64,000 nt of DNA from the NCBI GenBank assembly GCA_033852165.1, contig JAWSUZ010000082.1, forward strand, positions 23,941 through 87,940, written 5' to 3'. The DNA is from Agarilytica sp033852165. Lineage in GTDB: Bacteria > Pseudomonadota > Gammaproteobacteria > Pseudomonadales > Cellvibrionaceae. Below are positions 42,293 through 51,958 of this stretch, piece after piece. Below the pieces are notes generated by a model. It ran no database searches and was not told where the DNA came from. It saw only the letters and a program-made list of their open reading frames with translations. A program made the translations under genes and the position numbers. The first letter of the stretch is position 1. Each line of letters opens with the position of its first letter.

Positions 42293-43894
42293 ATTTCCTC
42301 ATTTGTATTTAATCGACATTTCCAAGACAAGCTGCCAGCAGATCCTGTGGAGACAAATAATACACGCCAAGTTGAAAAGGCGTGTTTTTCCTACGTTGAT
42401 CCTCAGCGTGTTTCGGCACCTCAACTAATCGCCTATTCTCAAGAACTTGCTGAAGAGCTGGGGCTAAGTCAATCCTATTGTGAGTCTGATGAATTTATTC
42501 AAGTTGTATCCGGCAACGCAAAACGGTCAGATATGAAGCCTTACGCCATGTGTTATGGGGGGCATCAATTTGGGGCTTGGGCGGGTCAGCTCGGTGATGG
42601 TCGAGCCATTAATTTAGGTGAAGTGCGTGATCAGAATCAACACTTACAGACCATTCAGCTAAAAGGAGCGGGCCCAACCCCGTATTCGCGTTCGGCTGAT
42701 GGTTTAGCGGTGCTGCGGTCGTCGATTCGAGAGTTTTTATGCAGTGAAGCCATGCATCATCTTGGTATACCGACCACGCGAGCGCTCAGCCTTTCGTTGA
42801 GCGGTGAGGGCGTTGAGCGGGATATGTTTTATTCCGGTCAACCTGAAATAGAACCCGGTGCTATTGTCGCTCGGGTATCTCCGAGTTTTATCCGGTTTGG
42901 TAATTTTGAGATTTTCGCTTCCCGTGGCGATATTGAAACATTAGATAAACTCGTGGCTTACACCATCGAGAATGACTTTCCCGATCTGTATGACCAATAT
43001 TTAAGTGACAAAAAAGCCGCCGTCTTAGCGTTTTTTAGAGAGGTCTGCACACTCACCTGCGAGATGATTGTTCACTGGATGCGGGTTGGTTTTGTTCACG
43101 GTGTTATGAATACCGATAATATGTCTATTCTGGGATTAACCATTGATTATGGTCCTTATGGTTGGTTAGATAATTTTGATCCCTCCTGGACTCCCAACAC
43201 AACGGATGTTCAGCACAAGCGATACAGGTATGAAAACCAAGCCGCCGTCGCGCAATGGAATTTACTGCAGTTGGCAAATACACTGTACCCTCTCGTCGAA
43301 TCTGTTCCAGAGCTTGAAACAATTGTTCGCGATTTTCGAACGAACTATGAAATGCGTTGGCATGACATGATGAGTCAAAAATTGGGTATAGAAACGCAGC
43401 AAGAACGCTATAAAGCACAGCATGATTTGTTTACCCAGCTTGAACGAATGTTAGGCGAAAGTGAATTTGATATGACGTTGTTTTATCGTTTCTTAACGGA
43501 TGGGTATCATGACTACTCTATTCAGGAGGATGCTACAGTTAAAGAGCGTTTTTTGAATGAATTGGGCTATAAGGACAAGCTAAGCGCTCATGAAATAAAA
43601 GAATGGAATGATTGGTTTCAAGACTACGCCGAGCATATTTCGTTAACAGCTCTATCTCCCATTCAACGTTTAGAAATAATGAATAAGAGTAATCCTGTTT
43701 TTATTCTGCGGAATTTTATTGCGCAAGAGGCTATCGATAAAGCCTATCAAGGCGATTATGCTTTGGTTGATCAGCTTCTGGAGGCCGTTTCACACCCATA
43801 TAATGATCATGTCAGTCATTCCACGTTTGATAAAAAACGACCGGATTGGGCGATGAATAAAGCGGGCTGCTCGATGCTATCGTGCAGTTCTTAA
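42293..43894 (+). CDS. selO: SelO-family protein AMPylase (YdiU/UPF0061)
   Basis: SelO is a pseudokinase-fold enzyme that transfers AMP to proteins and is linked to redox homeostasis. Conserved blocks: GGHQFGAWAGQLGDGRA, LKGAGPTPYSRSADG, LRSSIREFL, HGVMNTDNMSILG and, at the very C-terminus, GCSMLSCSS, where the last Cys takes the place of selenocysteine of animal SelO. The first ATG/GTG/TTG in frame is a GTG at 42347, but that start drops the family N-terminus (FNRHFQDKLPADP). Upstream only ATT at 42293, eight bases after GGAG, fits; the next in-frame stop is 42251-42253. I therefore place the start at ATT 42293, less certain than the gene itself. Confidence 0.9.
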   Translation: MSSFVFNRHFQDKLPADPVETNNTRQVEKACFSYVDPQRVSAPQLIAYSQELAEELGLSQSYCESDEFIQVVSGNAKRSDMKPYAMCYGGHQFGAWAGQLGDGRAINLGEVRDQNQHLQTIQLKGAGPTPYSRSADGLAVLRSSIREFLCSEAMHHLGIPTTRALSLSLSGEGVERDMFYSGQPEIEPGAIVARVSPSFIRFGNFEIFASRGDIETLDKLVAYTIENDFPDLYDQYLSDKKAAVLAFFREVCTLTCEMIVHWMRVGFVHGVMNTDNMSILGLTIDYGPYGWLDNFDPSWTPNTTDVQHKRYRYENQAAVAQWNLLQLANTLYPLVESVPELETIVRDFRTNYEMRWHDMMSQKLGIETQQERYKAQHDLFTQLERMLGESEFDMTLFYRFLTDGYHDYSIQEDATVKERFLNELGYKDKLSAHEIKEWNDWFQDYAEHISLTALSPIQRLEIMNKSNPVFILRNFIAQEAIDKAYQGDYALVDQLLEAVSHPYNDHVSHSTFDKKRPDWAMNKAGCSMLSCSS

Positions 43895-44210
43895 GCGGTT
43901 GAGGCTTCATGGGAACCCTATTTATTATTCCGTTCTTTTTAAAACCAAAAAAACGGTAAATAATGTGACTGTGCAAGCACTTTCTGTGTGAACAACTGAG
44001 TTAAACTCTGGTCTCTTACCACCTCACCTCAAATAGTTAGACTACAGGCTCGAAAATGGGGGATTAGTCAATCTATTGTTCCAAGTTCTGTTGAAGAACT
44101 TGCCTGTTTGTAGTCGGTAGTAAGCGATTGTAAAGTAGGTAATTGTAATTTTGGCCACGGTAAATTAAACCATGGCAAAAGTAGCCACGAAGTTCCTGAG
44201 AGAATTAACG
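43895..44210. other. Intergenic region between selO and the lipoprotein gene
   Basis: About 316 bases. No credible gene, hairpin terminator or repeat was recognised. A promoter for the lipoprotein-ggt pair is expected here. Confidence 0.5.
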
Positions 44211-44921
44211 ATGTACCTTAGACCCTTTTTTGTTTTTGCTTTCGTTGTAGTGTTGGCAAACTGTTCCTTTTTTCCTGAGCGGGAATCCCCTCCTGTTGAT
44301 AGCTCGTCTAAAGTGCAAAAAACAGTGCAAAAAACGCCAGTCGAGTTTTTGGAAGCTGGGGATAGTCAAACCGCTGCGTTTCATTCCAGTAATATTATCT
44401 TTATCCGATCATCGTTAGCTGCCTCAGCTGTCGAGGCTTCTATTTTCGATGTGTCTCATGGCATACCCCGGTTGATTACTTCTCTGAAAAATAATGCAAA
44501 AGTCTCTTACCCGATTATGTCGGGTCGCCATATATTCATGGTTCTATCTGAAAGTTCTGTGGGTTTTTTGCGGTTGGACGCCAGCGATGGGAGAACATAT
44601 TACAGCCTTATTAAACCCCGTATGGGCGTTTGGAAGCCGTCTTTCTCTATGTACCCAATAAAAATGGGCTTGCAGAATGTGTCGCCTAAAATCCCATCTC
44701 AGAAAGATTCGAAAACTTTGAATGAAGAAATACATGCCTTGTTGCTTGAAACTGAATGGGTGAAGGACGAGAATGTTCTGGCATCGATAGCCATCACGGA
44801 AGATAAAATACTGGCTCAATATAATGAGGGCTGGAATGAATGGTTAGAGCAAAGTAAAAAAGAACAGGCAAAAAATACGCTAGAAGTTATCGATGGCGTA
44901 AAACACAATCCTTATTTGTAA
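44211..44921 (+). CDS. Hypothetical lipoprotein
   Basis: Not recognised as a named family. From the ATG at 44211 it has a hydrophobic signal (MYLRPFFVFAFVVVLANC) with a lipobox-like LANC, so cleavage at Cys18 and lipidation are likely. The frame is open to an upstream ATG at 44172 that would place the signal 13 residues further in, which is less likely. The rest (about 219 residues) is mixed alpha/beta with Ser and Lys rich stretches and no recognisable motif. It is 8 bases before ggt, so it probably shares a transcript with it, and both products would be periplasmic. Confidence 0.75.
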   Translation: MYLRPFFVFAFVVVLANCSFFPERESPPVDSSSKVQKTVQKTPVEFLEAGDSQTAAFHSSNIIFIRSSLAASAVEASIFDVSHGIPRLITSLKNNAKVSYPIMSGRHIFMVLSESSVGFLRLDASDGRTYYSLIKPRMGVWKPSFSMYPIKMGLQNVSPKIPSQKDSKTLNEEIHALLLETEWVKDENVLASIAITEDKILAQYNEGWNEWLEQSKKEQAKNTLEVIDGVKHNPYL

Positions 44922-44929
44922 TCATTAAT

Positions 44930-46648
44930 ATGCTTATTGTTAAACGCTATTCCCTTATTTCGATTATTTTTATTTCTTCTGTCTTGGGCTGTGGTGGGAG
45001 CATGGCTTGGGCCGGTCACGGCGCTGAGGATTCGTCTAAGTATGCCTTGGTAACGAAAAGTGGCCATGGCGCTGTAGCGTCTGTTAATCCTTTGGCAACC
45101 CAAGCTGGGATTGATGTCTTCAACAACGGTGGTAACGCCATTGATGCAGCGCTGGCCGTTGCGTTTACATTGGGCGTAGTGGACAGTCACAACTCCGGTA
45201 TCGGCGGTGGTTGTTTTATTATTGTTCGGCAAGCGGATGGAACAATACTCGCGATCGATGGGCGTGAGATGGCGCCAGGGTTAGCGACTCGAGATATGTT
45301 TTTACGAGATGGGAAAGTGGAGCGTAGCCTCAGTAAAACAGGGTCTTTAGCCATAGGTATTCCCGGTTCTGTTGCGGCGTTATATTTTGCGCAAAAAAAT
45401 GGCGGTAAATTACCCTTTGCCGATACGATTTTACCTGCGGCAGATATTGCAGAAAATGGTTTTGCCGTTGACGGAGTATTTGCCAAGCGCTTGGCCCGCA
45501 GTATGAAAGCTGTTAGTCAATTCTCGGCTACATCGAAGATATTCACACATAAAAACGGTTCCCCGATTGCGGAAGGCGATCTATTAATACAAAAAGATTT
45601 GGCTCGTACCTACCGAAAACTCGCTAAACTTGGGCCGGATTATTTCTATTCCGGCGAATTCCCCAAAGATGTTGAGCGCTGGATGAAAGCCAACAACGGC
45701 TTGGTCACTGCGAAGGACTTTGCCAACTATCAGCTTGAACTACGCACACCTGTAGAAACGGTGTTTAAACAGTACCGAATTATTGGATTTCCGCCCCCTA
45801 GCTCTGGTGGTGTTCATGTCGCACAAATTTTAAATATTTTAGAAAATTTTGATTTAAGTACGATTTCCGAGTTAGATCGGTATCACTTGATTATTGAAGC
45901 AATGAAACTGGCCTTCGCAGATAGAGCGCATTGGCTGGGGGATTCGGATTTCGCCAAGGTTCCCAAAGGGCTTATCGATAAAAAATACGCAAAAATGTTG
46001 GCGAGTAAAATTTCTTTAGAAAAGGCCGGCGATGTGGAGAAATACCATCTGCCGCCGAAGCTCGAAATCGAGCTATTTGGAAAACACACCACACATATAT
46101 CCACGGCAGACAAAGAGGGGAACTGGGTCGCAATAACCACAACGCTGAATACAAGTTTTGGCAGCAAAGTGGTTATTCCGGGTACCGGGGTTTTGATGAA
46201 TAACCAGATGGATGATTTTTCGGCCCAGCCCGGTGTGCCGAATGCCTTTGGTTTAGTGGGCTCAGAGGCCAATAGCGTGCAAGCGCGTAAAAGACCCTTA
46301 TCCAGTATGAGTCCGACAATTGTCTTGGAAGATGGTTTGCCTATTTTAACCGTCGGTGCTGCAGGAGGACCGACGATAATTTCCCAGGTTGTACAAACCT
46401 TACTGAATAAATTGGTGCTCAAAAAAACCTTAGAAGAGGCTATGAGTGCCGTACGGGTTCACCAACAATGGCGACCCGATACCGTTTATTACGATCCGTA
46501 TGCGCCGGATTCTTTGGTCGATGGTCTGGTAAAAAAAGGGCATAAACTGAAAGTGTGGCCGCCATTCGGGGCAACACAGGCAATCGCTTTAGAAAAAGGA
46601 GAATTTGTTGCCGTTACAGAGCCTCGGCTGGTAAATGGAAAGCGGTAA
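44930..46648 (+). CDS. ggt: Gamma-glutamyltransferase Ggt
   Basis: Periplasmic gamma-glutamyltranspeptidase that cleaves gamma-glutamyl bonds of glutathione. The 572-residue precursor shows the signature of the autocatalytic Thr nucleophile in KHTTHISTADKEGNW (Thr near residue 387 by alignment with the E. coli TTHYS site), plus HNSGIGGGCFIIV and LNTSFGSKVVIPGTGVLMNNQMDDF. The N-terminus is a signal with a possible lipobox (SVLGC), so it could be a lipoprotein or an ordinary secreted protein cleaved after AWA. It follows the lipoprotein gene by 8 bases. Confidence 0.94.
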   Translation: MLIVKRYSLISIIFISSVLGCGGSMAWAGHGAEDSSKYALVTKSGHGAVASVNPLATQAGIDVFNNGGNAIDAALAVAFTLGVVDSHNSGIGGGCFIIVRQADGTILAIDGREMAPGLATRDMFLRDGKVERSLSKTGSLAIGIPGSVAALYFAQKNGGKLPFADTILPAADIAENGFAVDGVFAKRLARSMKAVSQFSATSKIFTHKNGSPIAEGDLLIQKDLARTYRKLAKLGPDYFYSGEFPKDVERWMKANNGLVTAKDFANYQLELRTPVETVFKQYRIIGFPPPSSGGVHVAQILNILENFDLSTISELDRYHLIIEAMKLAFADRAHWLGDSDFAKVPKGLIDKKYAKMLASKISLEKAGDVEKYHLPPKLEIELFGKHTTHISTADKEGNWVAITTTLNTSFGSKVVIPGTGVLMNNQMDDFSAQPGVPNAFGLVGSEANSVQARKRPLSSMSPTIVLEDGLPILTVGAAGGPTIISQVVQTLLNKLVLKKTLEEAMSAVRVHQQWRPDTVYYDPYAPDSLVDGLVKKGHKLKVWPPFGATQAIALEKGEFVAVTEPRLVNGKR

Positions 46649-46961
46649 ATGGGTTATCAACTCTGTTGACTTATTGCTTTGGATATTCATAGTGAGTTGA
46701 TTTTTGTGAGTAGCTGCAATACTTCGGAAGGTATTTTCAATACCATCTAATGCCACTGCGACTTTTGTGCTCGGCTCTGGCCTCCTGCTTCTCTCTAACA
46801 TCTATTTACCTATAGGCGTGCTGCACTATCGGAACCACCAGATCCTAAGGTAAATGGCATTAGGGCACCTACAGTGAGTACTTGTGGCGTGTATTGGAAC
46901 CCCTTCCGTAGTGTCGAAGTAGTCTCACATCTCTTAAATCAGCAGTACCGGACGGAGCGTG
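46649..46961. other. Convergent gap between ggt and dusC
   Basis: About 310 bases with no credible gene and no clear bidirectional terminator. Nothing recognised. Confidence 0.5.
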
Positions 46962-47993
46962 TTAACCACAATGGGATAAAATGGCTTGCTTGATGACTTG
47001 ATAGTCTCGCGATCGTTTTATCTCATCGAATAATTGTTCCGCCCCAGGGTAGCGGCGTTTTAAATAGAACAGCCACTGTTTCGCTCGGTTTCCAAGATGC
47101 TTTGCGGGATATATAGCTGTTGTCATTTCAAAAAATTCCAACAGCAGTTTTGCAATTTCAGACCAGGGAATCCACTGGTATTCTTCACCGGCTTCATGCG
47201 TTTTAATGGCCAGAGCCAAATCGGGTGTTGAGAGTAAGCCCCGACCTAGCATCACATCTGTGCATCCTGATCGTTGACGGCAAAGTTTAAAATCTTCAAC
47301 GGTCCAGATTTCGCCATTGGCGATAATAGGTGTTGATACTTCATTTCTGATTTCGTTAATGAGCTCCCAGTATGCGGGAGGTTTATAGCCGTCTGCCTTT
47401 GAGCGTGCATGTACTACAATTTCAGTTGCACCCGCGTCACTTAGCGCTCTCACGTTTTCTAAATAGCCTTTTCGGCTGTCGAAACCGAGGCGAATTTTTG
47501 CGGTAACCGGTATATGTATCGGCACAGACTGCCTAACCTGAGACACAATGTTGTACAGGGTGTCAGGTTCTTTGAGTAAGCAGGCACCGCCGCGATTTTT
47601 ATTAACGGTTTTGGCCGGACAGCCGAAATTAAGGTCGATACCGGGCGCACCCATTAGGGCTGCTTTTTTGGCATTGGCGGCAAGCGCTGTGGCATTGCTC
47701 CCTAACAATTGAATACGGGTGGGGCACAGAGCGGCTTTTATTAACGGCGGCTCGGCTTTATCCGATTGTGATGTATGAGAAGTTGAAACGGGTTCTTCTA
47801 GCGTAGAGCCAGGCAACAGTGATTGTTGCTGAAGCAGCTCAGGTGAGTATCGCTTAAATACCTTTTCAGGTAGTACATGGTCGGTTACACGCACGAATTC
47901 CGTGACGCAGGTGTCGATTCCACCGACACGGCTCAGCAAGTACCGCATGTGATGGTCGACGACGCCCTCCATTGGGGCTAGGAATATACGCAT
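46962..47993 (-). CDS. dusC: tRNA-dihydrouridine synthase DusC
   Basis: Flavin enzyme that reduces uridine to dihydrouridine in tRNA; the C-type places it at U16. FMN-binding and catalytic blocks: LAPMEGVVDHHMRYL, IDLNFGCPAKTVNKNRGGACLL (catalytic Cys), VTAKIRLGFDS and IANGEIWTVEDF. The family membership DusC (rather than DusA/B) is from the NGEIW motif and the overall order. An insertion relative to E. coli DusC lies near residues 50-80, low complexity. Length 343 is slightly long for that reason. The start ATG (47993) is clear. Confidence 0.92.
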   Translation of the reverse strand: MRIFLAPMEGVVDHHMRYLLSRVGGIDTCVTEFVRVTDHVLPEKVFKRYSPELLQQQSLLPGSTLEEPVSTSHTSQSDKAEPPLIKAALCPTRIQLLGSNATALAANAKKAALMGAPGIDLNFGCPAKTVNKNRGGACLLKEPDTLYNIVSQVRQSVPIHIPVTAKIRLGFDSRKGYLENVRALSDAGATEIVVHARSKADGYKPPAYWELINEIRNEVSTPIIANGEIWTVEDFKLCRQRSGCTDVMLGRGLLSTPDLALAIKTHEAGEEYQWIPWSEIAKLLLEFFEMTTAIYPAKHLGNRAKQWLFYLKRRYPGAEQLFDEIKRSRDYQVIKQAILSHCG

Positions 47994-48316
47994 GGCGCGA
48001 GTTTATCACGAGAAGCTGCTATCGGCAGACTGTAAGACGCTTAACCTTGGGTTAAACACGCGTGTTTTAGCTCTGTGCTTCATGTTGTTGTTCTTTTTCA
48101 TTGTGCGCTTTCTACGCCTATTCCCGATATTAGCGCTTCTATTAATCCCACTTTTAGCCCCTCGATCCTTATTTACGCTCCTCCTACCATGTCTGCATTT
48201 ACGTGGGATATTAGCGCGTATCGCTTACCTCTCTAGATTTACCCGCATAAGTGGCTGTTATCCCGCTGAGTCTATACGCAGCCTCTATGAATTTAAGAAC
48301 GGAGGGTAGACCTTTG
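47994..48316. other. Promoter region of oadGAB
   Basis: About 320 bases. It must include the oad promoter; none was identified with confidence. GGAGGGT at 48301-48307 is the ribosome site of oadG. The long open frame across this stretch was rejected as non-coding. Confidence 0.5.
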
Positions 48317-48574
48317 ATGAATGGCACGTTGTTTCAGCAAGGTCTCGATTTAATGATCTTCGGCATGGGGACTGTATTTGTATTCTTAACCTTATTGGTT
48401 TGCAGTGTTGTCATGATGTCGGCAGTGGTTACAAAGTTTTTTGCCGAGATCGAAGAGCCGCGAAAGGATTTGGCGATGAGTAACCCGAAGAAACCTATGG
48501 CAGCGGTAGAGCCCATTAAATTGCGGGTGATCCAAGATGCTATTCATCAGCATCGCAAAAAAAAGCAGTCGTAA
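48317..48574 (+). CDS. oadG: Oxaloacetate decarboxylase gamma subunit OadG
   Basis: Small membrane subunit of the Na+-pumping oxaloacetate decarboxylase; it holds the complex together and, in studied members, binds zinc through a C-terminal His/Asp-rich part. The 85 residues have one membrane segment (about 12-33: LMIFGMGTVFVFLTLLVC) and a C-terminal basic tail with His. The ATG at 48317 has GGAGGGT 9 bases ahead. Together with oadA and oadB it forms the standard G-A-B order. Confidence 0.88.
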   Translation: MNGTLFQQGLDLMIFGMGTVFVFLTLLVCSVVMMSAVVTKFFAEIEEPRKDLAMSNPKKPMAAVEPIKLRVIQDAIHQHRKKKQS

Positions 48575-48596
48575 AACGAATGGTGGACCTTCATAC

Positions 48597-50405
48597 ATGA
48601 CTGAACAAACAAAAAAAACAACAAAAATAGGCGTAACAGAAGTGGTGCTTCGGGATGCCCATCAATCCTTATTTGCCACACGTTTACGTTTAGATGACAT
48701 GCTTCCCATCGCTGAGAAAATTGACAATATAGGTTATTGGTCGGTGGAGACATGGGGCGGAGCGACATTTGATTCCTGTATTCGCTATTTGGGTGAAGAC
48801 CCGTGGGACCGTATACGTGAACTCAAAAAGGCGATGCCTAAAACACCCCATCAGATGCTCTTTCGGGGACAGAATATTCTCGGTTATCGCCACTATGCGG
48901 ATGATGTCGTGACAAAATTCGTAGAGCGAGCGGCGTTAAACGGCGTTGATATCTTCCGCGTTTTTGATGCGATGAACGATATGCGCAATATAGAAACCGC
49001 ATTGAAAGCCGTAAAAACCATGGGCAAACACGCTCAAGGGACAATCTCTTATACCTTGAGCCCGGTGCATACTCTGGAAAAGTGGGTGGAGCAGGGGAAA
49101 ACAATTGAGGACATGGGGGCGGACTCTATCGTCATTAAAGATATGGCGGGCCTGCTGAGGCCATACGTAGGATACGAATTGGTAAAGCAACTGAAAGCAG
49201 CCTGCGATATCCCGATACACCTACATTGCCATGCAACTACTGGGCTTGCCCATGCGACTCTGGTTAAGTGTATCGAAGCGGGTGTTGATAATGTGGACAC
49301 AGCCATCTCCTCAATGGCGACAACTTATGGCCATAGCCCTACTGAAACGCTAGTCGCGACATTTGAGGGGGAGCCTCGTGATACAGGGCTGGATCTAACA
49401 GCATTCCAAGACATAGCGTTATATTTCCGTGATGTGCGGAAAAAGTACGCCAAATTCGAAGGTTCATTGAAAGGTGTTGATGCACGAATTCTCATCGCGC
49501 AAGTGCCAGGGGGAATGCTCACCAATATGGAAAGCCAATTAAGAGAGCAGGGGGCTGAAGATAAGTTTGATGAGGTACTTGAGGAAATCCCGCGTGTTCG
49601 AAAAGACCTAGGGTATCTTCCATTAGTGACTCCAACTTCACAGATCGTTGGCACACAAGCCGTCATTAACGTCATGACTGGTGAGCGTTTCAGTAATATA
49701 TCAAAAGAGGTTGCTGGCGTATTACGAGGGGAATACGGAGCCACGCCCGCCCCAGTGAATAAAACTCTTCAGGCTCGAGTATTAGAAGATGGCCAGCAAG
49801 TGATTACCTGTCGCCCTGCCGACTTATTAGTGCCTGAATTAGAAGCGCTTACACAATCCCTCAAAGAAGAGGCAGAACAAAAAGGGATATCGCTTACCGA
49901 AGGTGAAAACGCAATAGATGATGTTTTGACTTACGCTTTATTCCCCCAAATTGGCCTTAAGTTTTTGGAGAATCGAGGCACGCCGGATCTTTTTGAACCC
50001 ATCCCCACAGGCAACGAGTCGAAAGATATCCATACAAAAAATGGTGACGAGGTTTACACCGTTACCGTCGACAATGAAGTTTTTACCGTAACAGTCGGTA
50101 ATGGTGGAGATCTCACGGGAATAGTCTCGTTAACGTCCCATTCCTCATCCTCTTCCAAATCAAATTCCCATCATTCACAAAGCACCGGCGAACCCGTTAC
50201 CTCTCCTTTGGCAGGGAATATTTTTCGGGTACTAGTCTCTCCAGGGGAAACGGTTGAAAAAGGGGATACGCTTATCGTTCTCGAAGCGATGAAAATGGAA
50301 ACGCAGATTAGCGCAGCGGATAGCGGAACTGTTGACGCGGTGAATATTAAAGAAGGTGATGTTGTGGCGGTTGGGGATATTTTACTTTTGATGAGGGAGA
50401 CATAA
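48597..50405 (+). CDS. oadA: Oxaloacetate decarboxylase alpha subunit OadA (carboxyltransferase + biotin)
   Basis: Catalytic alpha subunit that moves CO2 from oxaloacetate to biotin. From the ATG at 48597 the protein is 603 residues: a carboxyltransferase (HMGL-like/PYC_OADA) domain with LRDAHQSLFATRL and DSIVIKDMAGLLRPY (metal-binding and catalytic Lys), a linker with Ser/His-rich low complexity (about 515-535), and a C-terminal biotinyl domain with EAMKMET and the biotin lysine at residue 566. An upstream in-frame ATG (48537) is less likely. oadG precedes it by 22 bases. Confidence 0.95.
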   Translation: MTEQTKKTTKIGVTEVVLRDAHQSLFATRLRLDDMLPIAEKIDNIGYWSVETWGGATFDSCIRYLGEDPWDRIRELKKAMPKTPHQMLFRGQNILGYRHYADDVVTKFVERAALNGVDIFRVFDAMNDMRNIETALKAVKTMGKHAQGTISYTLSPVHTLEKWVEQGKTIEDMGADSIVIKDMAGLLRPYVGYELVKQLKAACDIPIHLHCHATTGLAHATLVKCIEAGVDNVDTAISSMATTYGHSPTETLVATFEGEPRDTGLDLTAFQDIALYFRDVRKKYAKFEGSLKGVDARILIAQVPGGMLTNMESQLREQGAEDKFDEVLEEIPRVRKDLGYLPLVTPTSQIVGTQAVINVMTGERFSNISKEVAGVLRGEYGATPAPVNKTLQARVLEDGQQVITCRPADLLVPELEALTQSLKEEAEQKGISLTEGENAIDDVLTYALFPQIGLKFLENRGTPDLFEPIPTGNESKDIHTKNGDEVYTVTVDNEVFTVTVGNGGDLTGIVSLTSHSSSSSKSNSHHSQSTGEPVTSPLAGNIFRVLVSPGETVEKGDTLIVLEAMKMETQISAADSGTVDAVNIKEGDVVAVGDILLLMRET

Positions 50406-50425
50406 TTGAGGCTAATTAATCAATC

Positions 50426-51733
50426 ATGAACGGCTTTCAGTATTTATGGTTTGACTCCGGTTTATACCAGATCCAAATAGGCCAGGTGGTGATGCTGCTG
50501 GTTTGCCTGCTGTTATTGTTTTTGGCCATTAAACGAGGGTTCGAGCCATTACTTTTAGTGCCGATTGGCTTTGGTGGTTTGTTGGCGAATATTCCTGGCG
50601 CAGGTTTGGCAATCTCTGCAGTCGATGCGGCCTTGAACAGCGGTGATATTGCGCTTATCTCGCAGCTTGCAGGTATCACGGATCTTGGCGCTTGGACGAG
50701 TACGGATGAGATATACAAAGCTTTGAGTAGCGCTTCGCCAGAGGCGAATAGTCAAGCGAAGCTTATCGCGACTGGGGCAGGGTATAGCAGCGGTATGCTA
50801 TACGATTTCTACACCGTGAGCATTGCGAGTGGCGCTGCTCCGCTGATAATTTTTATGGGCGTTGGTGCGATGACGGATTTTGGCCCCTTACTTGCCAATC
50901 CTCGAACGTTATTTCTCGGTGCTGCAGCACAGTTTGGTATCTTTGCGACGCTTCTCGGTGCTGTTGGTTTAACGACCCTTGGCATAATGGATTTCTCGAT
51001 TGCAGACGCAGCGGCAATTGGCATCATTGGTGGAGCTGACGGGCCAACAGCCATATATGTCGCCAGTAAATTAGCTCCGGATTTACTCGGCGCTATCGCT
51101 GTTGCCGCCTATTCCTACATGGCTCTCGTACCGATGATTCAGCCTCCCATCATGCGGGCATTGACGACAGAGGCAGAGCGCAAAATAGTCATGATCCAAT
51201 TGCGCGCAGTGGGTAAACGCGAAAAGATTACTTTCCCTTTATTGATGTTGATTCTTGTGGCCTTGGTATTGCCGTCAGCCGCGCCGCTGCTGGGTATGTT
51301 CTGTTTCGGAAACTTGATGAGAGAGTGCGGTGTTGTTGCTCGCCTGAGTGATACGGCCCAAAATGGATTGATCAACATCACGACAATATTTTTAGGACTT
51401 TCCGTTGGATCAAAGCTGGCAGCGGATAAATTTCTGGACCCCAAGACCCTTGGAATATTACTGCTGGGAATCGTGGCCTTTGCGATAGGAACCGCTGCAG
51501 GAGTATTAATGGCGAAGATGATGAACCTCGTCAGTCGCCACAAAATTAACCCCCTGATCGGCTCTGCTGGAGTCTCTGCGGTACCAATGGCAGCCAGGGT
51601 CTCCAACAAAGTTGGCCTTGAAGCTAATCCTCAAAATTTATTGCTAATGCATGCGATGGGGCCTAACGTCGCGGGCGTTATTGGCTCCGCTGTAGCTGCA
51701 GGGGTGATGATTTCTATTGTCTCCAATATGTAG
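50426..51733 (+). CDS. oadB: Oxaloacetate decarboxylase beta subunit OadB (Na+ pump)
   Basis: Integral-membrane subunit that decarboxylates carboxybiotin and exports Na+. The 435 residues are almost entirely hydrophobic (about nine or more segments) with the signatures GADGPTAIYVASKLAPDLLG (conserved Asp for Na+), QPPIMRAL and the C-terminal MHAMGPNVAGVIGSAVAAG. This is the last gene of the oadGAB unit, 20 bases after oadA. Predicted to couple oxaloacetate breakdown to a Na+ gradient, consistent with a marine setting. Confidence 0.95.
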   Translation: MNGFQYLWFDSGLYQIQIGQVVMLLVCLLLLFLAIKRGFEPLLLVPIGFGGLLANIPGAGLAISAVDAALNSGDIALISQLAGITDLGAWTSTDEIYKALSSASPEANSQAKLIATGAGYSSGMLYDFYTVSIASGAAPLIIFMGVGAMTDFGPLLANPRTLFLGAAAQFGIFATLLGAVGLTTLGIMDFSIADAAAIGIIGGADGPTAIYVASKLAPDLLGAIAVAAYSYMALVPMIQPPIMRALTTEAERKIVMIQLRAVGKREKITFPLLMLILVALVLPSAAPLLGMFCFGNLMRECGVVARLSDTAQNGLINITTIFLGLSVGSKLAADKFLDPKTLGILLLGIVAFAIGTAAGVLMAKMMNLVSRHKINPLIGSAGVSAVPMAARVSNKVGLEANPQNLLLMHAMGPNVAGVIGSAVAAGVMISIVSNM

Positions 51734-51958
51734 TTTTGGTCTGCAAGCTATTGCGTAGGTTTTTGCGGTGTATATTGAAGCGTCACTTGGGGCTAGCGCA
51801 CACTTTCTCCGGCCTTTACTGGTTCTTTTTTCCTGCTGTTTTAATGTGTCATAACGAATCTATAGAGAAATATACGTTCTTTCGCGACATTTCTTTCCTC
51901 ATGCCGGAGGTGTAGAATGCGCGGCTTCTTCCAGACCGAATCACCACGGAGATAGTTC

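Noticed and set aside
47992..48309. 105-residue hydrophobic frame before oadG
   Set aside because: Its start overlaps the dusC start on the other strand, it has no ribosome site or family motif, and it reads into the oadG ribosome site. Probably non-coding.
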